Source of the DNA: JBQQPY01 sp052258065
GTDB taxonomy: Bacteria > Pseudomonadota > Gammaproteobacteria > Enterobacterales > Enterobacteriaceae
Assembly (NCBI GenBank): GCA_052258065.1
Contig: JBQQPY010000002.1
Coordinates: 1,550,001-1,614,000 of the forward strand
Length of the DNA: 64,000 nucleotides
Direction: 5' to 3'
This document shows, piece by piece, positions 29,784 through 39,819 of this stretch. The position numbers and the translations under genes were made by a program. The first letter of the stretch is position 1; each line of letters starts with the position of its first letter. Under the pieces are notes generated by a model. The model searched no databases. It saw nothing but the letters and a program-made list of their open reading frames with translations, and was not told where the DNA came from.

Positions 29784-31144
29784 ATGTTGTCAACCTTTAA
29801 CCGCAGTAAACATCAACAACACCTTGCACAACTGCCAAAAATCCCCCAGACGGTTGCAGATGTTAAAACTCTTTACAGCCCTGAAAATTTCTATCAAGCC
29901 CTTATACAGGCCATCGCCGGCGCACGGCTTCGGATTTATCTAGTCGCACTGTACCTGGAACAGGACCAAGGCGGTCAACGGATTCTTGAAGCTCTTTATC
30001 AGGCCAAGCGCACCGACTCCACACTGGAAATAGCGATTCTAGTTGACTGGCACCGAGCGCAGCGCGGCCGAATCGGTGCCGCCGCAGGCGACGCCAGCAC
30101 CAATGCCGACTGGTATTGCCGAATGGCACAAGCCCATCCTGGCGTAGACGTGCCGGTATACGGCGTGCCGGTCAATACCCGCGAAGCGTTAGGCGTTTTA
30201 CATTTAAAAGGTTTTATCGTGGACTGCGAGGTGATTTACAGCGGCGCGAGCCTGAACGATTTCTATCTGCAACAGCAAGATAAATACCGCTACGATCGCT
30301 ACCAGATTATCCGCAATAAGCTGCTGGCCGACACGCTACTTAACTATATCAAGCAACATTTGCTCAAGGCGCCGGCAGTAAAGCGGCTGGATAACGCCGC
30401 CCGACCTAAAAGACTAGAGATAAAAAACGAAACCCGCCTGTTTCGCCAGACCCTACGGAAGGCTAGCTATCGTTATCAAGGTGATGCAGCTCTTAATGAA
30501 TTAGCCATTACCCCGCTCGTAGGATTGGGAAAAAAAGCGCACTAAACAAAACGATCCACCATTTGCTGTGCTCGACCCGCAACACCTTGACATTATGTAC
30601 GCCTTATTTTAATTTACCCGCACTGATATTGCGGGATCTTATCGGGTTACTTCGACTAGGAAGGCAGATAGAAATCATTGTCGGCGATAAGACTGCCAAC
30701 GATTTTTATATCCCGGAGGAGAAACCTTTCAAAATAATTAGCGCTCTACCCTACCTGTACGAAATTAACCTGCGCCGCTTTCTTAGCCGTCTGCAGCGTT
30801 ATGTAGATAATGGTCAACTGATGGTGCGTCTTTGGAAAGACAACGACAACAGCTATCACTTAAAAGGTGTCTGGGTTGATCAGGAATGGCAATTACTGAC
30901 CGGCAACAATCTTAACCCGCGTGCCTGGCACCTCGATTTAGAAAATGCATTGCTGATCCACGACCCCGCGCAAGCACTGCGTCCGCAGCGTGAGCGTGAA
31001 CTCGCCCTGATCCGAATCCACACACAAGCGGTACGGCACTTCACCGAGATACAAAGTATCGCTGACTATCCTGTTAAAGTGCGCAAGCTTATTCGTCGTT
31101 TACGACGTATACATATCGACCGTTTAATTAGTCGGATACTCTAA
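29784..31144 (+). CDS. pssA: CDP-diacylglycerol-serine O-phosphatidyltransferase, split at an A7 run
   Basis: PssA makes phosphatidylserine, precursor of phosphatidylethanolamine, from CDP-diacylglycerol and serine. It is a PLD-superfamily enzyme with two HKD motifs. The first frame (29784-30545) has HLKGFIVD near residue 137 and ends with LVGLGKKAH. The second (open from 30563) has HLKGVWVD and ends IDRLISRIL, exactly as in E. coli. The break is at seven A residues (30530-30536). One extra A restores GLGKKSALNKT and a 453-residue protein (E. coli 451). Everything else is conserved. Either the gene is newly broken, or slippage at the A run makes some full-length enzyme, or the run is misread. 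It follows the pat relic. Confidence 0.88.
30530..30536 (+). other. A7 run at the pssA frame break
   Basis: The codons read GGA AAA AAA GCG CAC TAA. With eight A residues they would read GGA AAA AAA AGC GCA CTA AAC, which matches the enterobacterial protein at the same length. A single-base length difference in this run explains the split. Confidence 0.85.
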
Positions 31145-31540
31145 ACAATAATACGCGACTCCTCCTGGGGTATTTTCAGGTTAATCACGCTGTCAAGCGC
31201 CAGAAAGAAAAAGATAGGCTTATCGCCGTTTATGATGAAGCTTTCTTTTGGTTTCTGCGCAGCTCTAGTGCGCTGGTTGCATCTATCCCGGGACAGCTAG
31301 ATCAGCTATGACAAAACCCAACACCTTGTTAGTTACACGCTACTAGCGATGGCAAGAAACGCGATCGTCAAACATCAGCCGGCCTTGTTGACTCGCACGC
31401 GTAGGCCTCGCGATTAGCTTCTGCTCGCTGAAAGAAGCTCGCGAGCTAACTGGACAACATAAGATGAATCTAAAAAACTTAGTTAAGACTTGGCGGATTT
31501 AATGCCACCATACTTAGTATGGTTTATTCTTAACTAGAAT
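31145..31540. other. Unrecognised, somewhat GC-richer spacer
   Basis: This stretch after pssA has a base composition closer to old coding DNA than to the IS relics, up to about 31450. No frame is long and I recognised no family in six frames. It may be an eroded gene. Confidence 0.35.
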
Positions 31541-32000
31541 AAGAATGATAGCTTTGCAGCACATCTTCCATACACACATTACATTTCCATACACATTAAA
31601 TTGCTCAACCATATTATTATAAAGCTTCGTATATAAGTAATTGTATTCACGTTTCCCGATAGCTGAGCCTTTCGAAGGCCAAAAAGACAATCCGCAAATT
31701 CTTTTCCATTATCTATGAGTGCCGGCTGAATAGCAATGGGAGACACTCGACTAAGGTCACGAAAGAAACGTTGTAAATTAGCCACGATCTTGGCTTTTTA
31801 AAGACGTATAAAAACCCATCGAGTCATTGGGGCTATGCCACGAAAATAACGTTGTGAGATTTTATTCAGCATTTGTGGCAATACCCTCAAGTTAATATTC
31901 AGGTAACCTGCCTGATGGCTTTTTACCTGATTTTTCTTTTTTATTTTACTAAAAATCAAAAAATCATAAATACATTCTGCGCTTTTAAAAAGCAAAGATA
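31541..32000 (-). mobile_element. IS481-type transposase relic (catalytic core)
   Basis: Two minus-strand frames give the core in order: HQAGYLNINLRVLPQMLNKI followed by MTRWVFIRL (31995-31798), then LQRFFRDLSRVSPIAI, ALIDNGKEFADCLFGLRK (31785-31579). DNGKEF is the motif at the second catalytic Asp. The two pieces are offset in frame. Confidence 0.85.
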
Positions 32001-32269
32001 GTTAGAATGCTTTATGCGCTCAAAACGCAAAAGCTTAAAGCTTATCTGTTTCATCATATTTTTGTTTGTTTTTTTGCTTAGCTTGAGACTTTCTGCATAA
32101 AACTGCAATAATTCTAGTTTTGATAGTGATCACTTAATTATCACAGCCTTAGTTTCTTAATTTCCTTATAACTAATTAATTTATTGGTTTTAAATTTTTT
32201 ACTAATTTTATATTTATTCATAATATAGGCACGAAATAACGGTTTAAACATTTTATGCTTTTGTTTTGA
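32001..32269. repeat. R6 and inverted R1 repeats
   Basis: The R6 block runs from about 31920 (CCTGATTTTTCTTTTTTATT) to about 32090. The inverted R1 lies at about 32155-32235 (TTATATTTATTCATAATATA). Confidence 0.5.
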
Positions 32270-32590
32270 GCTTCCCCTTTTTCTTACGTAAACAGCAATC
32301 TAGGCTAGATCAAGATACAGCAGGGTTCAAGAATGCGGGTACGACCACCAACAGATTAGCGAATGGGAGAAAAACCTCTTCTACAGGAAAACTATTTTAT
32401 TTTTGCTATTTAGAAACGATCAGTTCAGGCATGCCATAAGGCTTAGCCAAAGTAGATGCTGGCTTGTTGCTTGCCTAAAAAGCCGCTCTGATTTTAGGTG
32501 TTGTAGGTACCTGATTATGGAGCCTAATTATTATGACATTTTCCCTTAACCATATTGCTAAGTAACCATTTTCATGAATAGGGTTTATGA
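32270..32590 (-). mobile_element. IS481-type transposase relic (N-terminal part)
   Basis: This matches the N-terminal copies at 12590-12910, 16860-17270 and 58850-59290. A shared block is TTTAGAAACGATCAGTTCAG (here) against TTTAGAAACAGTCAGTTCGG (17081). It encodes the helix-turn-helix region in broken frames. Confidence 0.65.
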
Positions 32591-33425
32591 CTATTTTTTT
32601 TCTAAGCTCCAAATGAAACACTCTTACAGTTAGGGCTTAATATCGCAAATAATCGAATTTATAAGGAGTCTTATCCATGCAAGCTATCAAATGCATTGGG
32701 TTATAGAGCCGATGATATATGCCTAGCACATTCTCTACACATCTAGCACGTTCTCTATCGCCGCAACAAATTCGGCATTGATTTCTGACGATATAATCCA
32801 ACTAATCCTTATCCACCGTTTCAGTTTTTAGTGTGCGTTTTACTGTTTGAGCTTGTTTTAACGTATTGAAAGTCTACCTCTTTATCGGGAAGCACTTGTA
32901 AAATCCAATGTCCCCGCTCTCTAGCGGCTGACTGCAGCTTAGCGCAATTTAATGTGCTTTTGCACTACCATCCACAATGTCGTCATACATCTATTTGTTC
33001 GGTTTGCAAGCTTAGGATTATCTAAATCCTTTCTTTAAAAAACAAGATTTAACTGAATCGAGCTTGCAGACGCCTATTTGCAAAATCTGGACTAACGCCT
33101 CGCGACTCGGTCGCTTTACACGTTCGCTTGATGTATCGAAATTTAATAATATTAATATATTTAAAACCTTCTGTTCAGAATGCATGCCCTGGCTAACTAA
33201 CGCTTCTGGTTACGTTATTACTTTTGATGCAAAGCTAATAATGTATTTTTATTCTTCTATTTTATAATATTTCAGCTCTGGTTAGAGAAACTCTGGCCGC
33301 TATTTTTACATGCCACAACACTAGAGCGCTTTCATCTATAATAATTTATTAAATAGCAATTAATCTATACACTGTATCTAATTTTTTCTATGATGTCTAA
33401 ATAGCACATTTTTAAAGCAAAAACT
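32591..33425 (-). mobile_element. IS630-A transposase relic (N-terminal two thirds)
   Basis: The plus-strand spelling aligns with 20105-20760 and 41500-42530. Shared blocks include GCTTAGCGCAATTTAATGTG (32937) and, at the 5' end, CAGCTCTGGTTAGAGAAAC. Frames are broken. The relic ends at an IS630-B relic of opposite orientation. Confidence 0.65.
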
Positions 33426-33930
33426 TAAGATCGCGAATATTCAGATTGTTTTAGGCGGCCATCTCTGCACCTGCAACGGCGGATAGATATAAAATAATTA
33501 CTTCTACTGCCGGTTGTTGAAGCAAGCAATCTCAAAAGACCGAAAGTTAAAGATCCAAAGCTATAGGAAACCCGAATCTCGGATAAAAACTGATGCGTAT
33601 TCTGATTTTATCTTGACGCTTATTGACAAGTCTTGTGATCTAATTTTATCTGAAATACAGGCATCACTGAAAAATACTCTTATTATTTAAGCGAATTTTC
33701 CACTCTATCCCGATTTTTGCTTCTATATGATAACCAAAAAAAGACCATACATACCAATCAAAAAGAGCGCGAAAATGCAGTTTATACACGCATATTCTAA
33801 TCTGAAAATGTTACATTTTTCACTAGAAAAGATTATTTTCATTGATGAAATATCAAAAACAAATATGAGCAAGTCAAATTGACATAGCAGTGGCATAATT
33901 CTATCTAGATTAAATGCAATTATGCAACTA
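33426..33930 (+). mobile_element. IS630-B relic, 5' part
   Basis: The 5' half of IS630-B, from the N-terminal helices to just after the first catalytic region. It is cut off at about 33930, where an IS630-A relic begins. It preserves the join that is interrupted at 18095/19320 in the other copy. Confidence 0.65.
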
Positions 33931-35055
33931 AGAGGATTGGCTAGCATTCCGAAAAAATGTAAATGTATAGTTTCAACACATTAATTTGATATACAAAGCG
34001 ACCGAGTAACGAGATGTTAACGGAGATTATTATAAATAAGTATCCGAAAGATAAATTAGATCAAGCGTTGTTTTATCGAAGAAAGATTTAAGGCAGTTCT
34101 TGGCCGTAAATCAAACGATGGGCTCATGACCGCTTTATAGATAGTGATGTCGAAGCGCCTTTAATCACGCCAAGCTGAAACGAATAATCAGAGTAGCGAG
34201 GATAGTCAACTTTAGAATCGATTGCAAATAAAGATATAGAACTGTAATACGTAAAAACAATATTACGTAAAACAGTATACCGCAAATAAAAAAACGAACT
34301 GAAGCCGTAGACAAAAATCGGCGCGGTTATACTGCTAGAAGCCAATGTCGCATTCGTTACGGCTATGGAGAATGTTCTAAACATGTATCATCCTCTTTAT
34401 TGCCCAATGCATCTGCCATTTTGCATGGATGAACCTATGTGTCAACTAATGAGACACACAGGCGGGTTGCTGTCGTCAAAGTCTCTAAAACCTGTTCGGG
34501 ATACCATGAATAAAAACGGCTGGGAGCGTACAATGCATTCATGGTCAGAAAGCAGTTAGCAGGTTGTCTTCTAACAAAAGTAAATGAGCATAGAATCAGG
34601 GTTGATTAGGATTACTGTATTAAAGATATCTAAACACAATATCCTTATATAGACAGCATTACGCGATTCATGGGTAATCTCAATATCTGTAGCTCAAATT
34701 CATTGTACTTAGTCCGTCCGCCGAAGCGAGCGAAGGCTTTATAAGATTCTGTTGAAGGCGCTTATACACCCAAACACAGCAGTTGGCTAAACATGTCAGA
34801 AATCGAACGCAATGCGCTGAGAGGCTAATGCCTGGATCGTCATATTGATAAGAATCAGACGTTGCCAAATGAAATTACTGCTTGGCGAATATAACACTAT
34901 CAGATAAACACAGAGGATCGATTAGCATCTTACTAGTGACAAAGTGCGTATCAAGCTTAAGCATTTTTATCCGACATTTAATATGTAACGTGATATTAAA
35001 ATCATTGCATATTGAAGCAGAAATTCTTATACCAAGCAAACAACGTACCCAAAAA
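33931..35055 (+). mobile_element. IS630-A transposase relic, full length
   Basis: Fragments in order include the helix-turn-helix part. A later piece is equivalent to EANVAFVTAMENVLNMYHPL (34345-34400; compare EANIEFVVAIENALNVYR at 18640). The ending has blocks equivalent to SWLNMSEIERNALR (34785-34825) and to DNARIKLKRLYP. Stops are frequent. Confidence 0.75.
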
Positions 35056-35560
35056 TATGATAAAAAATATTAGACTTAAGAGCTCACTTTCTGAATTTAC
35101 AAAACAGCCTAACCATCTGTCTTTTTGAAAAATAAATAATTTATTTATCTTTTCCTGCTTTTCGGTAAGATGCAAAAGGAAAATCAGATAAAGAATAATA
35201 ATATCATTAAATAATCATCAAAAATCTTTATGGCAAGTTAATTGCTAAATTTATACGAGCAAGAAGTAAGGCATTCTGCGATACAATATCACCCAATTTA
35301 CAACACGGGCACACGTTCGCTTTCTGGAATCTCACTACTGACGATGATCTTTCCTTGATCACTATGGTAGGATATAGAAGTTGCTCACAGAAAAGGGTAT
35401 AAGGAGGCGCTAAATAGTCCTAAAATGTCTCAAGAAAATCGAATATTCTTGTAAAGTTATGTTTTGTATATAAATAACACCTAGTGTATATGCATGATAT
35501 ACTACGCGCAGGCCTCATGTAACAAGGAACACGATCAGGTAAGAAATCTTCAGAATTAAA
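35056..35560. repeat. R6 repeat and unrecognised spacer
   Basis: R6 lies at about 35070-35190 (AGAGCTCACTTTCTGAATTT). The stretch 35200-35560 holds no recognisable gene. In E. coli kdsD precedes kdsC, but I could not identify a kdsD piece. Confidence 0.45.
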
Positions 35561-36075
35561 ACATATTATTGACCCTCCCTAGCGCAGCTAAGTGCTAAAA
35601 CGCGCTCGAGATATTCGTATACTAAATTTGCGATATATATGGCGCAATAGCCGGCAGCCTACTTTACATCGGCAATCACGGCAAAGAACTCAAGGCGTTT
35701 AATATACGCGATGCCTACAACATTCGCTGACTGCTGATATTAGTCATTAAGGTCGCTATTATTGCTGGCCGATTCTGCCAAGTTGCTAGAGAATTGCTGC
35801 ACTCCCTCTAGCCTTAGGCATCTTTAGCAGAGTCCCTCGGATAAGACTTTGAACTTTAAAGCACTTCTGAGCAAACTGACATGAACTGCGAAACAGGTCG
35901 CCGACGTAGGTGAAAACCTCATTGATACTTCGGGCATAGACCGGGTCTACCTAAGCATGGGTGTGGCGGCTACACACCCGGTATTGTGTGCACTCCAAAG
36001 CCGATTACGATCCGTATTTCCGGCGGCCGCAACGCCGTATAGGAGGTCTACGACCTGCTCGTAGCGCAGGCAAAT
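35561..36075 (+). pseudogene. kdsC: KDO-8-phosphate phosphatase KdsC relic
   Basis: Pieces of the HAD-type phosphatase KdsC follow each other in different frames. RARDIRILNL is followed by GAIAGSLLYIGNHGKELKAF and NIRDAYNIR (family: DGVLSDGLIYMGNNGEELKAFNVRDGYGIR). The nucleophile Asp region (ILDVDGVLSDG) is destroyed. Later pieces read QVADVGENLIDTSGIDRVYL and a segment ending like GGRNAV-EVYDLLVAQ. It lies just before lptC on the same strand, as in E. coli. Confidence 0.88.
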
Positions 36076-36081
36076 TAGAGA

Positions 36082-36516
36082 ATGCTAAAAGCAATCGGCA
36101 TAAGCAAGACAATGCATCAGAGCACGGCGATTCTAGGCTTATTGGCACTAGTACTTATCGGCTGGAATCTAGCAGATACCGACTCGCCGCCGATTAAGGC
36201 GGCGGTCAATACAGACGAGCCAACCTATCAGAGCGAATACACTACGACAGCGGTATATAACCCGGCAGGCGGGCTTAACTATAAGCTTGTGGCCGATCAT
36301 GTAAATCACTTCGCTGAGCAACAGATTACCTGGTTTACTCGACCGGTAGCTACCACGTTCAATGAAGACAAGGTACCGACTTGGACGATAAAGGCCGATA
36401 AAGCCAAACTAGCGCAAGACGGGGCGCTTTATCTGTATGGCCATGTTCAGATAGATAGCCTGACCAACGTCTCGCGGCTTAAGCACATTACAACAGATAA
36501 TGCAGTGGTTAAATAA
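36082..36516 (+). CDS. lptC: LPS export protein LptC, C-terminally truncated
   Basis: LptC is the bitopic inner-membrane protein that passes LPS from LptB2FG to LptA. The frame has a membrane anchor (AILGLLALVLIGWNLA, residues about 16-31) and the periplasmic beta-jellyroll up to ITTDNAVVK. It stops at TAA after 144 residues, against 191 in E. coli. Downstream DNA to 36680 still encodes the missing end in another frame (MRGDLSSNTSELIKKVNISY, ETQNLQ), interrupted by stops and a shift. The lost part includes strands that dock LptA in E. coli. Intact lptA and lptB follow, so the truncated form may be used, or the bridge may be degenerating. It is hard to say which. Confidence 0.75.
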   Translation: MLKAIGISKTMHQSTAILGLLALVLIGWNLADTDSPPIKAAVNTDEPTYQSEYTTTAVYNPAGGLNYKLVADHVNHFAEQQITWFTRPVATTFNEDKVPTWTIKADKAKLAQDGALYLYGHVQIDSLTNVSRLKHITTDNAVVK

Positions 36517-36680
36517 GTTACGCGGAATCATCTCCTAGGATGATGAGCCAACCTCGCATAGTCACAGCTCTTAACTCTACCGTAATAAAGATGCGCGGCG
36601 ATCTGAGCAGCAATACCTCCGAGTTGATTAAAAAGGTTAATATCTCTTATGAAACACAGAATTTACAACGTACGCACTAA
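36517..36680 (+). pseudogene. Detached 3' end of lptC
   Basis: From about 36573 the frame reads NSTVIKMRGDLSSNTSELIK and ends ETQNLQRTH with TAA at 36678-36680. This is the normal LptC ending and overlaps the lptA start by 32 bases, as the intact gene does in E. coli. It is separated from the main frame by the stop at 36514 and a frame change. Confidence 0.8.
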
Positions 36681-37200
36681 CTGGTTTTTAGCTGGCGGCT
36701 TGATACTAGCCAGCATGCAAGCGCTAGCGCTCACTAGCGACAGCCAGCAACTGATTCATATCGACTCCGCACAGCAAGCACTGGATATGGTGACAAACAC
36801 CGTTACCCTGATTGATGATGTAGTAATCAAGCGTGGCTCCATCGATATTCGCGCTGAGAAGGTGATCATCACCCGTCCCGATGGCAAGAACGGTAACGAA
36901 GTCATCGAAGGCTACGGCAATCCGGTGACCTTCTATCAGTTGCAGGATGACGGCAAGCCAGTGCGCGGCCATTCGCAGAAAGTGCGCTATGAAACCGCTA
37001 ATGATCTGGTTATTCTAATGGGTAACGCCTATCTGGAGCAGTTGGACAGCAATGTCAAGAGCGATCATATTACCTATCTGGTAAAGAAACAGCAAATGGA
37101 GGCATTCAGCGATAAAGGCAAGCGGGTCACGACCGTACTGGTGCCGGCGCAGTTACAGGATAAAAGCGGCGTTAAAACGCCGGCGAAATCAGCTAAATAA
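36649..37200 (+). CDS. lptA: LPS transport periplasmic protein LptA
   Basis: LptA polymerises into the periplasmic beta-jellyroll bridge that carries LPS to LptDE. The 183-residue precursor has a signal peptide (basic start, then FLAGGLILASMQALA) with a likely cleavage after ALA near residue 27. The mature part aligns throughout with E. coli: QQLIHIDSAQQALDM, VIITRPDGKNGNEVIEGYG, FYQLQDDGKPVRGH and AFSDKGKRVTTVLVPAQLQD. No lesion is seen. Upstream AAAAAGG gives a ribosome binding site. It lies between truncated lptC and lptB. Confidence 0.95.
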   Translation: MKHRIYNVRTNWFLAGGLILASMQALALTSDSQQLIHIDSAQQALDMVTNTVTLIDDVVIKRGSIDIRAEKVIITRPDGKNGNEVIEGYGNPVTFYQLQDDGKPVRGHSQKVRYETANDLVILMGNAYLEQLDSNVKSDHITYLVKKQQMEAFSDKGKRVTTVLVPAQLQDKSGVKTPAKSAK

Positions 37201-37215
37201 CCGGGCAAAGAATCT

Positions 37216-37941
37216 ATGGCAACATTAATCGCAGAAAATTTGACTAAAGCCTATAAAGGGCGGCGCGTGGTAGAAGACGTCAGCCTTAAAGTAAGCTCTG
37301 GCGAAATTGTGGGATTGCTGGGGCCAAACGGAGCCGGGAAGACTACCACTTTTTATATGGTAGTAGGCATAATCTCCCGTGATGCTGGCCGCATTGTGAT
37401 CGACGAAGACGATATCAGTCTTCTGCCGCTGCATACCCGTGCGCGGCGCGGTATTGGCTATCTGCCACAGGAAGCCTCGATCTTCCGCCGTCTTAGCGTG
37501 TTCGATAATCTGATGGCGGTGCTACAAATCCGCCAGGATCTTACCGGTGAAAAACGTAACGATCGCGCGAAAGAGCTGATGGAGGAATTTCACATCAGCC
37601 ATCTGCGCAACCACCTCGGCCAGTCGCTGTCTGGCGGTGAACGACGCCGAGTGGAAATCGCACGTGCGCTGGCCGCTAATCCTAAATTTATCTTGCTTGA
37701 CGAACCTTTTGCTGGCGTCGACCCGATTGCGGTTATCGATATTAAAAAAATCATCAAACATTTGCGAAACAGGCGCCTAGGCGTGCTGATTACCGATCAC
37801 AACGTCCGTGAGACGCTCGATGTGTGCGAACGGGCCTATATTGTAAGTCAGGGAAAGCTTATTGCTCACGGCCCACCCGCCGATATCCTGCTCGATGAAC
37901 AGGTCAAACGGGTTTATCTAGGTGAAGAGTTTCGTCTCTAA
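37216..37941 (+). CDS. lptB: LPS export ABC transporter ATP-binding protein LptB
   Basis: LptB is the ATPase that powers LPS extraction by LptF and LptG. All ABC motifs are intact in its 241 residues: Walker A GPNGAGKTT near residue 38, the Q loop at YLPQEASIF, signature LSGGERRRVE near 140, Walker B FILLDEPFAGVDP and the H loop TDHNVRET. The ending VYLGEEFRL is typical. It follows lptA by 15 bases. In E. coli rpoN comes next. Here only its relic remains. Confidence 0.97.
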   Translation: MATLIAENLTKAYKGRRVVEDVSLKVSSGEIVGLLGPNGAGKTTTFYMVVGIISRDAGRIVIDEDDISLLPLHTRARRGIGYLPQEASIFRRLSVFDNLMAVLQIRQDLTGEKRNDRAKELMEEFHISHLRNHLGQSLSGGERRRVEIARALAANPKFILLDEPFAGVDPIAVIDIKKIIKHLRNRRLGVLITDHNVRETLDVCERAYIVSQGKLIAHGPPADILLDEQVKRVYLGEEFRL

Positions 37942-37987
37942 TAAATTGGCATTATCGCCGTGGTTTGTAAGGATAGTTAACGCACTA

Positions 37988-38890
37988 TATGAAGCAAGGC
38001 TTACAAATCAAAATAAGTTAGCAGTTAGCAGTTAGCCATGATTCCATAGTTGCAACAGGCAATTGATCCGTTGCAAATGTCGACGCTTAAGCTCCAACAG
38101 GAAACTCAGAAGGCGCTGGAAAGAAATCCCTTGCTTGAAAGCTTAGTTAGATGATCGAAGTAGAGGCGCACCATGTACACGACAGTAAATCGCTAAACAG
38201 CCGTCAGGCGATGGAACAAAGAACATGTCCGCAGAGTTGCCGCTTGACGTCACCTGAGATGAAAATCTCTTCCGCCGGCACGCGATCCGGCACTCATTTA
38301 GGTCAATCCTGACGTGCTGGTATGCAAAACTATAAAACTTACTGGCTCATAACCGCTGGTTAGCAGAGCTCAATACCTACAGTATTTTAGTCCTGCGCAT
38401 CAATCAGTGGCATGTAGTCCAGGCAGAAGCATCTGCAATAATTCAGACGGTCAGTTTATCCGCAGCCATTTTCAGGAAACACGCTGGCTGATTACAAGCC
38501 TAAAAATCTGCAATGGAACGCTGCTAAAAGTAACCGTCTGTATAATAGAAAACATTTTTTAAGTAATGCGAAGAGTTTATGTAGCCAATGGTGCTGGCGG
38601 GGCCAGGCAGTGGATATGCAGAGACCTCGAGCAGCATTTTTAAATTGAAATATTTTTCTCAAACTAAGTTAAAAACATAACGAGAAGCGAAGCGTTTTTA
38701 AGAGCCATTCACGCACTCGTAAAAATTAATCCCCGCGAGGGCCCGGTCAATCCGCTTAGTGACAGCAAGTCCACTGTTCTACTTTCCGAACAGGGCCTCA
38801 TTGTAGCACGGCATGCCGCGGCAAAGTCCCGAGAGTCTTATCTATCCTGCTATCGAATTAGAGATAAATTGGCTGAATCTCTAGAGAGAA
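37988..38890 (+). pseudogene. rpoN: RNA polymerase sigma-54 factor RpoN relic
   Basis: The start is clear: MKQGLQIKIS, then QQLAMIP and LQQAIDPLQMSTLKLQQETQ in near-register pieces (family: [38 protein letters not shown]). This is the region that contacts bacterial enhancer-binding activators. Beyond about 38160 only scattered short pieces occur, including one near 38760-38800 equivalent to NPAKPLSDSKLTSLLSEQGI. The whole is about 0.9 kb against 1.43 kb. It sits between lptB and the hpf relic, as in E. coli. Sigma-54 transcription is lost unless another copy exists. Confidence 0.88.
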
Positions 38891-38900
38891 GGAAGACAGT

Positions 38901-39176
38901 ATACAGCTGAACATTACCAGACAGCATGTTGACGTTACCGACACTTTACGAGAGTTTATTAGCACAAAATTCTCAAAGCTGGAACAGTTCTGCGATCACA
39001 TCAATCAGATATATATTATCTTAAAGAAAAAGAAAGTTTAGAAGATTGCAAAAGCAGAAATATACCTCAACGGGGATCAGTTACACGAAGCTGCAGAAAC
39101 GGATGATATGTAGGCTACTATCAAGCTGTAGATCGATAAACTCAGATGGCAGTTGAATAAGCATAAAGAAAGCTGA
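38901..39176 (+). pseudogene. hpf: Ribosome hibernation promoting factor relic
   Basis: The start codon is now ATA. The following QLNITRQHVDVTDTLREFIS and KFSKLEQFCDHINQIYIILK match HPF (family: QLNITGNNVEITEALREFVT, KFAKLEQYFDRINQVYVVLK). Several stop codons follow, for example after KKKKV and before the EIYLNGDQLHEAAETDDM segment. Length is otherwise normal. It lies between the rpoN relic and ptsN as in E. coli. Confidence 0.9.
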
Positions 39177-39292
39177 AATAATGTTAATTTAACCGCAGCC
39201 GACAACGCTAACTCAACCTCACATCGGCTCGTTATCTCTACTGTAACAAGCGGATGGGTTTTAAAAGCTAACTAGCGCCTAAGTGATCCGAA

Positions 39293-39772
39293 ATGACTAA
39301 CGATACAGCAATGCAAATTAATTCAGTGTTGAACATTGAATGCACCCGCGGCAACGTTCATTGCCAGAGCAAGAAAAGAGCGCTGGAAATTATCAGCGAA
39401 CTGGCGGCAAAGCAGCTAAATCTAGCGTCGCAAGTGGTGTTTGACGCCGTATTAACGCGTGAACGCATGGGTAGTACCGGCATCGGCAATGGCATCGCCA
39501 TTCCGCACGGCAAGTTGGGAAAAGACACGCTGCACGCGATCGGAGTGTTCATGCGTCTTGAAAAGCCTATCGCCTTTGACGCCATAGATAATCAGCCCGT
39601 GGACCTGCTGTTCGCACTGCTGCTGCCAGCGGAGCAGTGCAAGGTCCATTTGCACACTCTGTCGCTAGTCGCCAAGCGGCTAACGGATAAAACCGTTTGC
39701 CGCCGTTTACGCGCCGCGCAAAGCAACAAGGAGCTGCATGAGATTATGACCGAAACGGAAGACGTCGACTGA
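39293..39772 (+). CDS. ptsN: Nitrogen regulatory PTS component EIIA-Ntr
   Basis: PtsN is phosphorylated by NPr in the PTS-Ntr relay. Unphosphorylated, it binds TrkA, KdpD and other partners in E. coli. The 159-residue protein keeps the phospho-histidine in GIAIPHGKLG (near residue 72) and blocks SKKRALEIISELAAKQL, TRERMGSTGIGNG, FDAIDNQPVDLLFALLLPAEQ and LSLVAKRLTDKTVCRRLRAA. The last few residues are shorter than in E. coli. It stands 117 bases after the hpf relic and 47 before rapZ. Its phosphodonor gene npr is dead downstream. Confidence 0.94.
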   Translation: MTNDTAMQINSVLNIECTRGNVHCQSKKRALEIISELAAKQLNLASQVVFDAVLTRERMGSTGIGNGIAIPHGKLGKDTLHAIGVFMRLEKPIAFDAIDNQPVDLLFALLLPAEQCKVHLHTLSLVAKRLTDKTVCRRLRAAQSNKELHEIMTETEDVD

Positions 39773-39819
39773 TGTCGCGGCGCCTTCTCGAAGGCTATAA
39801 GGCAGAGGGGTATAGCGTC

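Noticed and set aside
36649..36680. Overlap of lptC and lptA as a possible fusion
   Set aside because: The overlap is the normal enterobacterial arrangement. The lptC frame is closed well before it.
39772..39819. 16-residue N-terminal extension of RapZ overlapping ptsN
   Set aside because: The family start MVLMIVSGRSG lies at 39820 with a ribosome binding site before it.
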